Assembly (NCBI RefSeq): GCF_030814215.1
Contig: NZ_JAUSUT010000001.1
Span: 5,208,001 to 5,272,000, forward strand
Direction: 5' to 3'
Length of the DNA stretch: 64,000 nt
DNA from: Amycolatopsis thermophila
GTDB lineage: Bacteria > Actinomycetota > Actinomycetes > Mycobacteriales > Pseudonocardiaceae
The translations under genes and the position numbers were made by a program. Below the pieces are notes generated by a model. It saw only the letters and a list, made by a program, of their open reading frames with translations. It ran no database searches and was not told the origin of the DNA. Shown in pieces: positions 34,333 to 43,187 of the stretch. Within the stretch, counting starts at the first letter, position 1; the number at the start of each line of letters is the position of its first letter.

Positions 34333-35145
34333 ATGTCTGCAACGAAGCTGCATCTGCTCGACCTCGGACGCCTCACCGTCGACGACGGGTTCTTCATCCG
34401 CGGCTGCGGGTGCGCCACCCGGTCCGAACCGGCGCCGCAAGCGAGCGCGCGGGAGGTCGCCGCGCTGGCCGCCGTCGTCGAACACCCCACCGCGGGGCCG
34501 ATCCTGTTCGACACCGGGTGCGCGCGCGACGCCGCCGAACAGTGGCCGGCGCCCGCGTTCGAAGCCTTCCCCGTCACCACCTACGACGAGAGCCACCACC
34601 TGGACAAGGCCCTGGAAGCCGCGGGATTCGGCATCGGAGACATCCAGGCCGTGGTCATGAGCCACCTGCACCTGGACCACGCCGGGGGACTCGAGCACTT
34701 CCTCGGCACCGACGTCCCCGTCTACGTCCACGAACAGGAGCTGCGTGAGCAGTACTACGCCATCGCCACCAAGGAGGACTTCGGCGCCTACGTGCCGGGC
34801 GACCTCCACTGGCAGCTGAACTGGCAGGCGATCTCCCGCGACGAGATCGAACTCGCCGGCGGCGTCACCCTGCGGCACATGCCCGGGCACACCCCGGGGT
34901 CGCTGACGATGCAAGTGGATCTGGACAACTCCGGCACGTTCCTGTTCACCGGCGACCTGTTCCACGTGCGGGACCTGTTCGAGCAGGGGCTGCCGCAGGG
35001 GTGGCTGAACCGGAATTCGCAGGACTGGTGGAACAGCGTCCGGTGGATGCGGCACCTGCAGAAGCGTCACGACGCGACCCTGGTCTACGGCCACGACGCG
35101 ACCGTCCTGACCGAACTCAAGGCGCGGGCCGAGTTCCTCGACTGA
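34333..35145 (+). CDS. Metallo-beta-lactamase-fold lactonase (AttM/AiiB type)
   Basis: A 270-residue hydrolase with the di-zinc motif SHLHLDHAGG, further ligands in MPGHTPGSL (His) and FTGDLFHVR (Asp), and a late YGHDATVL histidine. This matches N-acyl-homoserine/gamma-lactone lactonases, which open lactone rings. The ATG at 34333 gives MSATKLHLLDLG; an upstream ATG at 34273 would add an unlikely leader. It diverges from the monooxygenase and could hydrolyse a lactone formed by it. Confidence 0.87.
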   Translation: MSATKLHLLDLGRLTVDDGFFIRGCGCATRSEPAPQASAREVAALAAVVEHPTAGPILFDTGCARDAAEQWPAPAFEAFPVTTYDESHHLDKALEAAGFGIGDIQAVVMSHLHLDHAGGLEHFLGTDVPVYVHEQELREQYYAIATKEDFGAYVPGDLHWQLNWQAISRDEIELAGGVTLRHMPGHTPGSLTMQVDLDNSGTFLFTGDLFHVRDLFEQGLPQGWLNRNSQDWWNSVRWMRHLQKRHDATLVYGHDATVLTELKARAEFLD

Positions 35146-35184
35146 GCGCGGGTGTCCGCGGGGGCCGGGCCGGTGGCCGAAAAC

Positions 35185-35193
35185 GGATAGTGC
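35185..35193. promoter_or_regulatory. Single ACTATCC-type half-site (inverted)
   Basis: GGATAGTGC is the inverse complement of GCACTATCC, the same element found in pairs at 5777 and 34188. It lies 68 bp upstream of the acyl-CoA ligase start. Confidence 0.4.
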
Positions 35194-35227
35194 ACCGGCG
35201 CCACGTTCACCAGAGTGGACCGCGGGT

Positions 35228-35243
35228 CGTACCGGGCGGTCCA
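35228..35243. promoter_or_regulatory. Weak TetR-type operator copy (ligase 35261)
   Basis: CGTACCGGGCGGTCCA matches 12 of 16 bases of the TGTACCGATCGGTACA palindrome with a changed centre. It lies 17 bp upstream of the GTG, the right place for a repressor. Confidence 0.35.
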
Positions 35244-35260
35244 CCGGAGTACGGAGGTTC

Positions 35261-36838
35261 GTGATCGTGACACTCCAGGCGACGCTGGCGTCGGCCTTCA
35301 CCGACGTCCACGCCAAGTTCGCCACCCGGCCCGCGGTCCTCGGACCGGACGGTCCGGTCCTGACCTACGGCGAGCTCGGCGCCCGCGCCCGGCGCCTGGC
35401 CCACGGGTTGACCGGGCTCGGCGCGGGGACGGGGGACCGGATCATCGTGGTCTCCGCCAACCGCACCGAGAGCTTCGTCGTGGACCACGCCCTGGCGGTG
35501 GGCGGATTCGTGCGCGTGGCCCTGTCGATCAGGCTGCACCCGCGCGAGATCGCCGCGATCGCCCGGGACTGCGAAGCGCGTGTGGCCATCGTCGACGCCG
35601 AGCGCGAACCCGGCGTGGCCGCGGCCTTCGCCGAGGCGGGCCGGGACACCGCCGTCGTGGCGCTCGACGAACCGGCCGGACCGGTGGCCGCCCGCTACCC
35701 CGACCTGCTGGCCGGTCCGGAACTCGACCCGGCCCGGCCGGACCCGGACGACCTGGCCTGGCTGCCCTACACGTCGGGCACCACCGGCGAACCCAAGGGC
35801 GTGATGCTCAGCCACCGCAACCTGCTGGCCTACAGCCGGAACCTGATGGTCGAGCTCCCGCCGATCGAGACCTCGGACGTGGTGCTGCACGTCGCCCCGC
35901 TCACCCACCTGTCCGGCTACGTCTCCCTGCCGTTCCAGCTGCGGGGCGCGCAGCACCTCCCGATGGCGTCGTTCGCGCCGGAACCGGCGTTGCGCGCGGT
36001 CGCCGAGCACGGGGTCACCGTCCTGCCGATCGTGCCGACGATGCTCACCATGATGCTGCCCGCGCTGGAAACCGGTTCGCACACCACGGATTCCCTGCAC
36101 ACCGTGCTCTACGCGGGCTCGGCGATCGCGCCGGACCGCCTCGCGCGGCTGGTCCGGTGCCTCGGCCCGGTGTTCGTCCAGGGCTACGGCCTGACCGAAA
36201 CCCCGCTGCCCCTCACCGCATTGTCCAAACAGGACCACCGCGTCGACCCTGCCGGCCCCCTGCCCGCCCGGCTCGGCTCGGCGGGCCGGGTCAGCCCGTT
36301 CGTCCAGGTCCGCGTGCGCACGCCCGACGGGCGCGACGCGTCGGAGGGCGAGGAGGGGGAGATCCAGGTGCGCGGCGACATCACCATGCTCGGGTACTGG
36401 AACCGTCCCGCGGCCACCGCCGAGGTCCTGCTGCCCGGCGGCTGGGTGGCCACCGGCGACGTCGGCCGGTTCCACGACGGGTACCTGCACATCGTCGACC
36501 GCAAGAAGGACATGATCGTCTCCGGTGGGTTCAACGTGTTCCCCGGCGAGATCGAGAACGCCATCTCCGCGCTCGAGGGCGTGGCCGAGGTCGCCGTCAT
36601 CGGCGTCCCGGACGAGCGCTGGGGCGAAACCATCAAGGCGGTGATCAGCGTGCGCGAGGGCCACCGCGTCACGGCCGAAGACGTCGACCGGATCTGCCGC
36701 GAGCGCATCGCGAGCTACAAACGGCCCCGCTCGGTGGAGTTCGTCGAGGCGCTGCCCAAGACCGGCACCGGCAAGATCCAGCGGAGCGAGCTCCGGCGGC
36801 GCCACTGGGCCGGCGCGGACCGCCGGGTGGGTGGCTGA
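35261..36838 (+). CDS. Carboxylic acid-CoA ligase, paralogue of the ligase at 11802
   Basis: A 525-residue adenylate-forming ligase with LPYTSGTTGEPKGVMLSHRN, QGYGLTETPLP, ATGDVGRFHDGYLHIVDRK and KTGTGKIQRSELRR. It closely follows the ligase at 11802 in its middle part (LHVAPLTHLSGYV, SLHTVLYAGSAIAPDRLAR). A GTG at 35261 is three bases after ACGGAGG; the in-frame GTG at 35267 has better spacing and may be the true start. An iron alcohol dehydrogenase follows 31 bp later. It probably activates the acid produced after lactone opening. Confidence 0.9.
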   Translation: MIVTLQATLASAFTDVHAKFATRPAVLGPDGPVLTYGELGARARRLAHGLTGLGAGTGDRIIVVSANRTESFVVDHALAVGGFVRVALSIRLHPREIAAIARDCEARVAIVDAEREPGVAAAFAEAGRDTAVVALDEPAGPVAARYPDLLAGPELDPARPDPDDLAWLPYTSGTTGEPKGVMLSHRNLLAYSRNLMVELPPIETSDVVLHVAPLTHLSGYVSLPFQLRGAQHLPMASFAPEPALRAVAEHGVTVLPIVPTMLTMMLPALETGSHTTDSLHTVLYAGSAIAPDRLARLVRCLGPVFVQGYGLTETPLPLTALSKQDHRVDPAGPLPARLGSAGRVSPFVQVRVRTPDGRDASEGEEGEIQVRGDITMLGYWNRPAATAEVLLPGGWVATGDVGRFHDGYLHIVDRKKDMIVSGGFNVFPGEIENAISALEGVAEVAVIGVPDERWGETIKAVISVREGHRVTAEDVDRICRERIASYKRPRSVEFVEALPKTGTGKIQRSELRRRHWAGADRRVGG

Positions 36839-36869
36839 TCCACCGATCCCTGCAACCGAGGAGACGACC

Positions 36870-38066
36870 TTGACCACTCAGACCCCGCTCGCGGGCCGGT
36901 TCGACGTCCTGCCGCTCGAATCCGTCCTTTTCGGACCGGGGGTGTCCGGCTCGCTCGCCGTGGAATGCGCCAAGCGGTCGGTGCGGCGGCTCTTCGTCGT
37001 CGCCTCGCCCAGCCTGGCGCGGCAGATCGACGTGCGGGAGCGGTTCGCGGCCGCGACGGGCGGCCGCGTGGCCGCGGTGTTCACCGGCGGACGACCGCAC
37101 GTCCCGCACGACGTCGTGCTCGCCGCGACCCGCGCCGCCCGCGAAGCGGGTGCCGACGGGGTGCTCAGCGTCGGCGGGGGCAGCGCGATCGACCTCGCCA
37201 AGGCGGTCGTGCTGTGCCTGGCGGAGGGCATCGACAGCGCGGCCGCGCTGCTGCGCTGGAAGGTGGTCGTGTCGCCGTCCGGGACGAAGCAGAGCCCCGT
37301 CACCACCGCGCCGAAGGTGCCCCACTTCACCGTCAGCACGACGTTGTCGGCGGGCGAGTTCACCCACATCATCGGGATCACCGACACCACCCGCGGAGCC
37401 AAGGACCTCTACCTGTCCCCGGACTTCGTGCCGCGGGTCGTGGCGCTGGACCCCGGCCTCGCGGCGCACACCCCGCGCTCGCTGTGGGCGTCCACCGGGA
37501 TCAAGGCCGTCGACCACGCCGTGGAGACGCTCTGCTCGCCACGCGCCCAGCCGGTGACCGACGCACTGGCGGCGGACGCGCTGCGCAGGCTGACCCGCCA
37601 CCTGCCCGCCTCGGTGCGCGACGCCGGCGATCTGCACGCGGCCGGGCAGTGCCAGCTCGGTGCGTGGCAGTCGATCTTCGGCGTGACCAACGTCAGCCTG
37701 GGTCTGTCGCACGGGATCGCGCACCAGCTCGGCGGCCGCCTCGGCGTTGCACACGGCGTCGCGTCGTGCGTGCTCCTGCCCACCGTGCTCGAGCACCACG
37801 CGGAACACACCCGCGGCCCGCAGCGGCTGATCGCGGACATCCTCGCCGAGACCACGGGGCACCCGGCCGGCCTGGGCGCGCCCGAACTGCTGCGCCGGTT
37901 CATCGCCGGGCTCAGGCTGCCCACCGGGCTGCGCGAGGCCGGCGTCGGCCGGGAGGAGTTCCCCGCGATCGCCCGGCACACCGTGGGCGACCTGATGGCC
38001 GCCGCGGCACCGGGCCCGGCACTCGGCACGGACGACGTGGAGAAGATCCTCGGCCGCGCGTGGTAA
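36870..38066 (+). CDS. Iron-containing alcohol dehydrogenase family protein
   Basis: A 398-residue group III dehydrogenase. It has the NAD motif GVLSVGGGSAIDLAKAVVL, and likely metal ligands in GIKAVDHAVE, LSHGIAHQLGG and GVAHGVASCVLLP. The family includes 1,3-propanediol and methanol dehydrogenases and maleylacetate reductases. The TTG at 36870 is selected since GAGGAG lies six bases upstream. It shares a transcript with the upstream ligase. It could oxidise the omega-hydroxy acid released by ring opening; the family alone does not prove that. Confidence 0.85.
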   Translation: MTTQTPLAGRFDVLPLESVLFGPGVSGSLAVECAKRSVRRLFVVASPSLARQIDVRERFAAATGGRVAAVFTGGRPHVPHDVVLAATRAAREAGADGVLSVGGGSAIDLAKAVVLCLAEGIDSAAALLRWKVVVSPSGTKQSPVTTAPKVPHFTVSTTLSAGEFTHIIGITDTTRGAKDLYLSPDFVPRVVALDPGLAAHTPRSLWASTGIKAVDHAVETLCSPRAQPVTDALAADALRRLTRHLPASVRDAGDLHAAGQCQLGAWQSIFGVTNVSLGLSHGIAHQLGGRLGVAHGVASCVLLPTVLEHHAEHTRGPQRLIADILAETTGHPAGLGAPELLRRFIAGLRLPTGLREAGVGREEFPAIARHTVGDLMAAAAPGPALGTDDVEKILGRAW

Positions 38067-38070
38067 CCAA

Positions 38071-38086
38071 TGGACCGATCGATCCA
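38071..38086. promoter_or_regulatory. TetR-type operator copy between convergent genes
   Basis: TGGACCGATCGATCCA is a near-perfect palindrome of the same type, 4 bp after the dehydrogenase stop and 47 bp before the convergent transporter's stop. No start codon is near, so its role is unclear. Confidence 0.5.
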
Positions 38087-38132
38087 TTGCGATACGGGGC
38101 GGCTCCGGGTATCCGGTGCCGCCCCGAATCGG

Positions 38133-39410
38133 TCACGCCCGGCGGGGCGCCAGCAGCAGTGCGACGAAGGTGACCACGCACGCCACGACGATGTACAGGG
38201 CGATGACCCACGAGCCGCCGAACCCGGCGAAGAGAGCTGCCGCGATGAACGGTGCCGGGCCGCTGGTGATCAGGCCGCCGACCTGGTAGGCGACCGAAAC
38301 GCCGGTGTAGCGGTGCTCGGCGCCGAACAGCTCGGCCAGGAACCCGGCCATCGCGCTGTAGGTCAGCGCGTGCCCGAGGGTGGCGAACAGGAACATGGCC
38401 ACCAGTACCGCGAGCGGCGCGCCGGTGTCGATCAGGTGGAAGAACGGGAACGCGGCGAGGGCGGAGTAGAGCGCGCCGATCAGGAGGACCTTCCGGTTGC
38501 CGATCCGGTCGGCGAGCACCGCCACCAGCGGCACCGCGGCGATGTCCACCAGGGACGCGACGATCAGGCAGGTCAGCACGGTGCCGCGGGAGACGCCGGC
38601 CGCGCCCGGCGCGTAGGACAGCACGAACACGCTGACGACGTAGAACGGGATGTTGGACGCGGCCTGCGCGAACAGGCCGACGAGCACGGCGCGCAGCGAG
38701 CGGCGCAGGGTGTCCTTGAGCGGGAACTTCGAGACCTCCCGGGCCTCGGTGACTTCCTGGAACTCCGGCGATTCCTCCAGGCGGGAGCGCACGTAGAGGC
38801 CGACCACGATCAGCACGGCGCTGGCCAGGAACGGCAGGCGCCACCCCCAGGAGAGCAGCTGGTCCTTCGGCAGTTGCTGCACCGCGAGGAACGCCGAGGC
38901 GGACAGCACGAGCCCGGCCGGGACGCCGGCCTGCGGCCAGCTGCCGTAGAAGGCCCGGCGGTGCGGCGGGGCGTGTTCGACGGCCATCAGCACGGCGCCG
39001 CCCCATTCGCCGCCGACCGCGAAACCCTGCAGCAGCCGGACGAGCACGAGCAGGATCGGTGCGGCGGCGCCGATCCGGGCGTAGTCCGGCAGCAGTCCGA
39101 TCGCGACCGTGCCGCCGCCCATCAGGAGCAGGGACAGGATCAGCATCCGCTTGCGGCCCAGCCGGTCGCCGAAGTGGCCGAACACGATGCCGCCCAGCGG
39201 CCGCGCGACGAAGGCGACGCCGAAGGTCGCGAACGCGGCGAGGGTGCCGGCGAGCGGGCTGAGGGTGGGGAAGAAGCGGGTGTTGAACACCAGCGTCGCC
39301 GCCGAGCCGAAGAGGAAGAAGTCGTACCACTCGATCGCGGTGCCGAGGAAACTCGCGAAGGCCACGCGCGCGGGTCTCACCCGCACGGCCTGTTGCTGGT
39401 CGACCACCAT
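38133..39410 (-). CDS. MHS-family (MFS) metabolite:H+ symporter
   Basis: A 425-residue twelve-helix transporter. FASFLGTAIEWYDFFLFGSA is the classic MHS N-terminal motif, and GHFGDRLGRKRMLILSLLLM is the loop 2-3 MFS signature, with a second copy at ADRIGNRKVLL. Relatives import shikimate, proline, alpha-ketoglutarate or aromatic acids with protons. The ATG at 39410 is chosen because GGAGG lies five bases upstream. It converges with the dehydrogenase and has a regulon operator about 150 bp upstream. Confidence 0.92.
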   Translation of the reverse strand: MVVDQQQAVRVRPARVAFASFLGTAIEWYDFFLFGSAATLVFNTRFFPTLSPLAGTLAAFATFGVAFVARPLGGIVFGHFGDRLGRKRMLILSLLLMGGGTVAIGLLPDYARIGAAAPILLVLVRLLQGFAVGGEWGGAVLMAVEHAPPHRRAFYGSWPQAGVPAGLVLSASAFLAVQQLPKDQLLSWGWRLPFLASAVLIVVGLYVRSRLEESPEFQEVTEAREVSKFPLKDTLRRSLRAVLVGLFAQAASNIPFYVVSVFVLSYAPGAAGVSRGTVLTCLIVASLVDIAAVPLVAVLADRIGNRKVLLIGALYSALAAFPFFHLIDTGAPLAVLVAMFLFATLGHALTYSAMAGFLAELFGAEHRYTGVSVAYQVGGLITSGPAPFIAAALFAGFGGSWVIALYIVVACVVTFVALLLAPRRA

Positions 39411-39562
39411 CACTACCTCCAACGACATCGGGGAGAGTTCCGCCGCGACGCGGCGTGGGGCTGGACGCCGCCGGCCCCGTGCGCGAACCGGAGCCGGCGG
39501 ACGACGCCGCGTCCTCGATCGGGCGACCGTGGTCCGCGACGTTGCGTGGACTATAGGTCGTA

Positions 39563-39578
39563 TTGACCGATCGGTACA
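39563..39578. promoter_or_regulatory. TetR-type operator copy (MHS transporter)
   Basis: TTGACCGATCGGTACA matches 14 of 16 bases of the recurrent palindrome, about 153 bp upstream of the transporter start. The rest of 39411-39762 (352 bp) shows no gene. Confidence 0.6.
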
Positions 39579-39762
39579 AGAAGTTGTCCGTGGTTTTTAC
39601 GAACGCGATGCCGGAGTGCCGCATGCCGGGAGCGGGCGCTGCTCGGTCCGGGGACGGCCGATCGTGTCGCCGACGGCGGAGACCGATCCGCTCTATCGTG
39701 TGCGGCAGCCGCCACGCCGAAGGTGGGCAGCCGCCGGGCCCCGGCGGGGAAGGGAGCGCGCA

Positions 39763-40101
39763 GTGACCGGACAGCACCCCGAAGTCAGCCGGCTCGACGA
39801 CGTGGCCACCGAGCTGCTCGGCGAAGCCCGCGGGCACGAGTCGCGGCGAGCAGCCAGGACGCTGGTCGGCGGCCCAGCTCAGCGCGCCACCCTCATCGCC
39901 ATGGCGGAAGGCGCCGAGCTGGCCGAGCACGACTCGCCGGTGGCCGCGACCCTGCAGGTCGTCAGCGGACGGGTCCGGCTGCACACCCGCGACCGTCGCT
40001 GGGTCCTCGACGGCGGGCAGCTCGCCGCCGTCCCGCCGGAACGGCACGGGCTGAGCGCCCTGACCGACGCCGTGGTGCTGCTGACGGTCGCCCTGCGGTA
40101 G
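39763..40101 (+). CDS. Small cupin-like protein
   Basis: A 112-residue protein with a single cupin-like segment (LAEHDSPVAATLQVVSGRVR followed by LHTRDRRWVLDGGQLAAVPP). The usual metal-binding histidines are mostly absent: HD and ERHGL remain. The GTG at 39763 has AAGGGA upstream. Small cupins of this type sit next to dormancy genes in other actinobacteria, and this one borders the DevR-type island. A sensor or storage role is possible, but no function is proved. Confidence 0.65.
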   Translation: MTGQHPEVSRLDDVATELLGEARGHESRRAARTLVGGPAQRATLIAMAEGAELAEHDSPVAATLQVVSGRVRLHTRDRRWVLDGGQLAAVPPERHGLSALTDAVVLLTVALR

Positions 40102-40240
40102 GGACCGCGCCGGCCGGGACGGGGGAGCTCCAGCGTCGGGCGGGCCACTGTGGACGATCGGGGGCCCCGGCCCGACCGCCCGGCGGATCCGGCCACCGCG
40201 ACGCACCGGCGCGGGGGAGCGTCGAAAGTCCCCGGCCGTG

Positions 40241-40255
40241 GTGTCCGAAGGCCCT
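40241..40255. promoter_or_regulatory. Weak DevR-like box upstream of DUF1876 gene
   Basis: GTGTCCGAAGGCCCT keeps the right half (GGCCCT) of the DevR-like consensus seen at 40684 and 48704. It lies about 95 bp before the ATG at 40349. The rest of 40102-40348 shows no gene. Confidence 0.35.
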
Positions 40256-40348
40256 CCCCTTCGCGCGGTCGCCGGACCACCCTGAGGGACATCGCGGGGC
40301 CTGCCTACGGCGACGCCGTCGGCAGAGGTGAGCACGGGAGGTTTCCAG

Positions 40349-40615
40349 ATGCGGGAGAAGAACTGGACCGTCGAGATCGTCATCGACGAGCACGAGCGGC
40401 GCACCAGGGCGACGGCGCGCCTGCACACCGGGGCCCCGACCCACCTGGTCGGCGTCGGCACCGCGCGGCTCAACCCGGCCGACGCCGACGTTCCCGAGAT
40501 CGGCGACGAACTGGCCGCCGCGCGGGCGCTGAACGACCTGGCCCACAAGCTCCTCGACGCCGCCGCCGGCGACATCGAGCGGGTCACCCACACCCCCGCC
40601 CACCTGCACCACTGA
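40349..40615 (+). CDS. DUF1876 family protein
   Basis: An 88-residue protein matching DUF1876 ([58 protein letters not shown]). The family is small, actinobacterial and typically in DosR-type dormancy regulons, with unknown biochemistry. The ATG at 40349 is chosen since GGGAGG lies seven bases upstream; a GTG at 40328 is also in frame. It opens the stress island. Confidence 0.85.
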   Translation: MREKNWTVEIVIDEHERRTRATARLHTGAPTHLVGVGTARLNPADADVPEIGDELAAARALNDLAHKLLDAAAGDIERVTHTPAHLHH

Positions 40616-40683
40616 TGATCACCACACGCGCCGGGTCCCGGGTGATCGCGATGCCCGCGAGTCCCCGCTCACCGGTGCCGCGG

Positions 40684-40699
40684 AGGGCCGGAAGTCCCT
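40684..40699. promoter_or_regulatory. DevR-like box (CBS-BON/USP operon)
   Basis: The inverse complement reads AGGGACTTCCGGCCCT, close to the mycobacterial DevR box core GGGACTTNNGNCCC. It lies 58 bp upstream of the ATG at 40758. Confidence 0.65.
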
Positions 40700-40757
40700 C
40701 CCCGAGGTGACCATGGGCCGCTGCCCGCACGCACCCCGCGTTCGTAGCGTCGAAGGC

Positions 40758-41366
40758 ATGCGAGCACTCGACATCATGAGCAGGCCGGTCACCACGGTGA
40801 CACCGGACGTCCCGGCGAAGGAAGCCGCCCGGATCCTGTCCACGCACGGGTTCACCGCGCTGCCCGTGGTCGACGACGACGAGCGTCTGGTCGGCATCGT
40901 CACCGAGGCCGACCTCATCGCCGGCCGGGTGCCGCCGGACGCGCGGTACCCGCGGCCCGAGGGCCAGCCGCACCGCGCCGGCGCCTCGGTGGGCGAGGTG
41001 ATGACCACCCCGGCGACCGCCATGGCACCCGGGTGCGACCTCGCCGCGCTGGCCCGCGCCCTGCTCGACGCCCGCATCCGCGCGATGCCCATCGTCGACG
41101 GCGACCGCCTGGTCGGCATCGTCACCCGCGGGGACATCGTCCGCGTCTTCGCCCGCAGCGACAGCGCCATCGCCGCGGACGTGCGGCGCCACCTGAGCAG
41201 GTACGGCGGGCCGGACCGCTGGCACGTCGACGTCCGCGACGGCGTGGTGCGCATCGCCGACGACTTCGACGACGAAACCGACCGTCACGTGGCGACCCTG
41301 CTGGCCGAGGCCGTGCCCGGCGTGGTGGAGGCCACCATGGTCAGCACCGCGGGAGGCCGGGCATGA
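40758..41366 (+). CDS. CBS-domain pair with C-terminal BON-like domain
   Basis: A 202-residue protein. Two CBS motifs (IMSRPVTTVTPDVPAKEAA; VMTTPATAMAPGCDLAALAR) end with LVGIVTEADLI and LVGIVTRGDIVRVF, and a short BON-like region follows (WHVDVRDGVVRIADDFDDET). CBS pairs bind adenine nucleotides and sense energy charge. It overlaps the USP gene by four bases (ATGA). A related CBS-BON protein lies at 47023. Both are typical of hypoxia/dormancy regulons. Confidence 0.88.
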   Translation: MRALDIMSRPVTTVTPDVPAKEAARILSTHGFTALPVVDDDERLVGIVTEADLIAGRVPPDARYPRPEGQPHRAGASVGEVMTTPATAMAPGCDLAALARALLDARIRAMPIVDGDRLVGIVTRGDIVRVFARSDSAIAADVRRHLSRYGGPDRWHVDVRDGVVRIADDFDDETDRHVATLLAEAVPGVVEATMVSTAGGRA

Positions 41367-42250
41367 GCGGGGAGCAGGACGCGATCGTCGCCGGTACCGA
41401 CGGCTCGGAGGGGTCCCTCCGGGCCGTCCGCTGGGCCGCGCGCGAGGCCGCCCAGCGCCACGCGCGGCTGCACGTCGTCCACGCCTGCGCACCCCTGGTC
41501 GGCCTCTACGGCGCCGGGCTGTCCGCGCTGCGGGGGGCCTCCGAGCAGATCCGGCGGGCCGCCCGCGAGCGCTTGGACGAGGCCGTCCGGGTGGCGCACG
41601 ACGCGGCCGGCGACGAGGTCGTGATCAGTTCGGAGATGCCGGAGGAAGCGGCGTCGCCCCTGCTGGTCGAGCGGTCCCGCCGGGCCCGCATGATGGTCCT
41701 CGGCTCGACCGGGACCGGCGGCTTCACCGGCATGCTCGTCGGGTCCACCGCCGTGCAGGTGTCGGCCCACGCCGCCTGCCCGGTCGTGGTGGTCCGGGGC
41801 CGGGAGGCGGCGGAGGGACCGGTCGTCGTCGGGGTGGACGGAAGCCGGGGCGGTGAGCGAGCGCTGGCCACGGCCTTCGAGGAGGCGAGCCGGCGCGCGG
41901 AGCCGCTGGTCGCGGTGCGGTCCTGGAACGACGCCGAGTTCCCCGGCTACTACGGCAACCTGTACCTGACCGTGGACTGGGACGAGATCGAGAAGGACGA
42001 GCAGCGGACGCTGACCGAGCAGCTGGCCGGCTGGGCCGGGAAGTACCCGGACGTCGAGGTCGAGCGGGTCGTCGTGCGGGACCGGCCCTACCGCCAGCTG
42101 CTGGAGTGGAGCAGCCGCGCGCAGCTGCTCGTCGTCGGCAGCCGCGGCCGGGGCGGGTTCCGCGGTCTCCTGCTCGGTTCGACGAGCCAGGCCCTGATCA
42201 ACCACGCCGACTGCCCGGTGGTGATCGTGCGGCCGGGACAGGACCAGTGA
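41363..42250 (+). CDS. Universal stress protein, two USP domains
   Basis: A 295-residue tandem USP. Each half has the ATP-binding pattern: GSTGTGGFTGMLVGSTAVQV in the first and GSRGRGGFRGLLLGSTSQAL in the second, with start strands DAIVAGTDGSEGS and PVVVGVDGSRGG. It probably binds ATP and modulates metabolism in non-growing cells. It is translationally coupled to the CBS-BON gene and very similar to the USP at 47717, so the pairing CBS-BON plus tandem USP was duplicated within the island. Confidence 0.93.
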   Translation: MSGEQDAIVAGTDGSEGSLRAVRWAAREAAQRHARLHVVHACAPLVGLYGAGLSALRGASEQIRRAARERLDEAVRVAHDAAGDEVVISSEMPEEAASPLLVERSRRARMMVLGSTGTGGFTGMLVGSTAVQVSAHAACPVVVVRGREAAEGPVVVGVDGSRGGERALATAFEEASRRAEPLVAVRSWNDAEFPGYYGNLYLTVDWDEIEKDEQRTLTEQLAGWAGKYPDVEVERVVVRDRPYRQLLEWSSRAQLLVVGSRGRGGFRGLLLGSTSQALINHADCPVVIVRPGQDQ

Positions 42251-42299
42251 CCACCGCGTGGGCACCGCGCTCAGGTGGGGAGCCGGCCGCCCGCCGTGC

Positions 42300-42650
42300 T
42301 CAGCGCTGCGCCGCCCGGTCCCGGCCGACGTAGCGGATCACCTCGACCGGTTCGACGACGACCATGCCCTCGCCGATCAGGTCGTCCAGCGTGGGCAGGA
42401 ACCCGCGGATCCGGGCCTCGTCGTCGACGATCAGGACCACCACCGGCAGGTCGTCGGACAACGACAGGATGCGCGTGGTGTGCACGTGGTTCGAAGCGCC
42501 GTAACCCTCGATGCCGCGCAGCACGGTCGCGCCCGCCAGCCCGGCCGCGTGGGCGCGGTGCACGATCTCGGTGAACAACGGCTTGTGGTGCCACAGGTCG
42601 GACTCGCCGACGAAGATCGTCAGCCGCAGTGCGCCTCCCTGGAGTTTCAT
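42300..42650 (-). CDS. DUF190 (PII-like) protein
   Basis: A 116-residue DUF190 protein ([59 protein letters not shown]). The family has a PII-like fold and often neighbours CrcB fluoride channels or CBS proteins; binding of small nucleotides is suspected. It follows the CBS gene by 61 bp on the same strand, so the two probably form an operon. No fluoride channel is adjacent here. Confidence 0.87.
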   Translation of the reverse strand: MKLQGGALRLTIFVGESDLWHHKPLFTEIVHRAHAAGLAGATVLRGIEGYGASNHVHTTRILSLSDDLPVVVLIVDDEARIRGFLPTLDDLIGEGMVVVEPVEVIRYVGRDRAAQR

Positions 42651-42711
42651 CGCCTCACCATCCGCCGCGCCGCGCCGGCGGTCAATGCGCCGGCCGCCCG
42701 GAAGCGCCGGG

Positions 42712-43119
42712 TCACCGCCGCACGGCGACCAGGTGGGCGAGCAGGTCCCGCCAGCTGACGATGCCGACGATGTGGCCGTCGTGCACGATCGGCAGGCACC
42801 GCTGACGCGAGTCGACCAGTGCTTCGGCCACGTCCGCCACGTCCGCGTCCGGCTCGGCCGTGACCACCGGCCGGTGCATCAGCGCCGCCACCGTCGCCGG
42901 CCGCGCGCGAAGCAGGACGCCGTCGTCGGGCTCGCTGCGGGCCATCAGCCGCGCGGCGGCCAGATCGGACTCCCGCACCAGCCCGACGAGCTCGCCGGAC
43001 TCGGTCAGCACCGGCAGCGTCGTGAAACCGCGCTCCACCATCGTCGCGGCCGCCTCCTCGGGCGTGGTGTTCGGCGTGATGCCGACGACGGGGGTGCTCA
43101 TCAGGTGCCGGATCTGCAT
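42712..43119 (-). CDS. Two-CBS-domain protein
   Basis: A 135-residue protein made only of a CBS pair ([69 protein letters not shown]). It would sense adenine nucleotides and may control its partner DUF190 protein. The ATG at 43119 is the natural family start. It diverges from the membrane-protein gene at 43261 with two DevR-like boxes in between. Confidence 0.9.
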   Translation of the reverse strand: MQIRHLMSTPVVGITPNTTPEEAAATMVERGFTTLPVLTESGELVGLVRESDLAAARLMARSEPDDGVLLRARPATVAALMHRPVVTAEPDADVADVAEALVDSRQRCLPIVHDGHIVGIVSWRDLLAHLVAVRR

Positions 43120-43153
43120 ACGCCGATCTTCGCCCCGCCGCGCGGCCGCGGCC

Positions 43154-43169
43154 AGGGCACAACGTCCCC
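43154..43169. promoter_or_regulatory. DevR-like box between divergent CBS and membrane genes
   Basis: The inverse complement reads GGGGACGTTGTGCCCT, nearly the same as the box at 45730 (GAGGACTTTGTGCCCT). It lies 35 bp from the CBS start and 92 bp from the start at 43261. Confidence 0.65.
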
Positions 43170-43187
43170 CCGCCGAGGGACCAAGGC

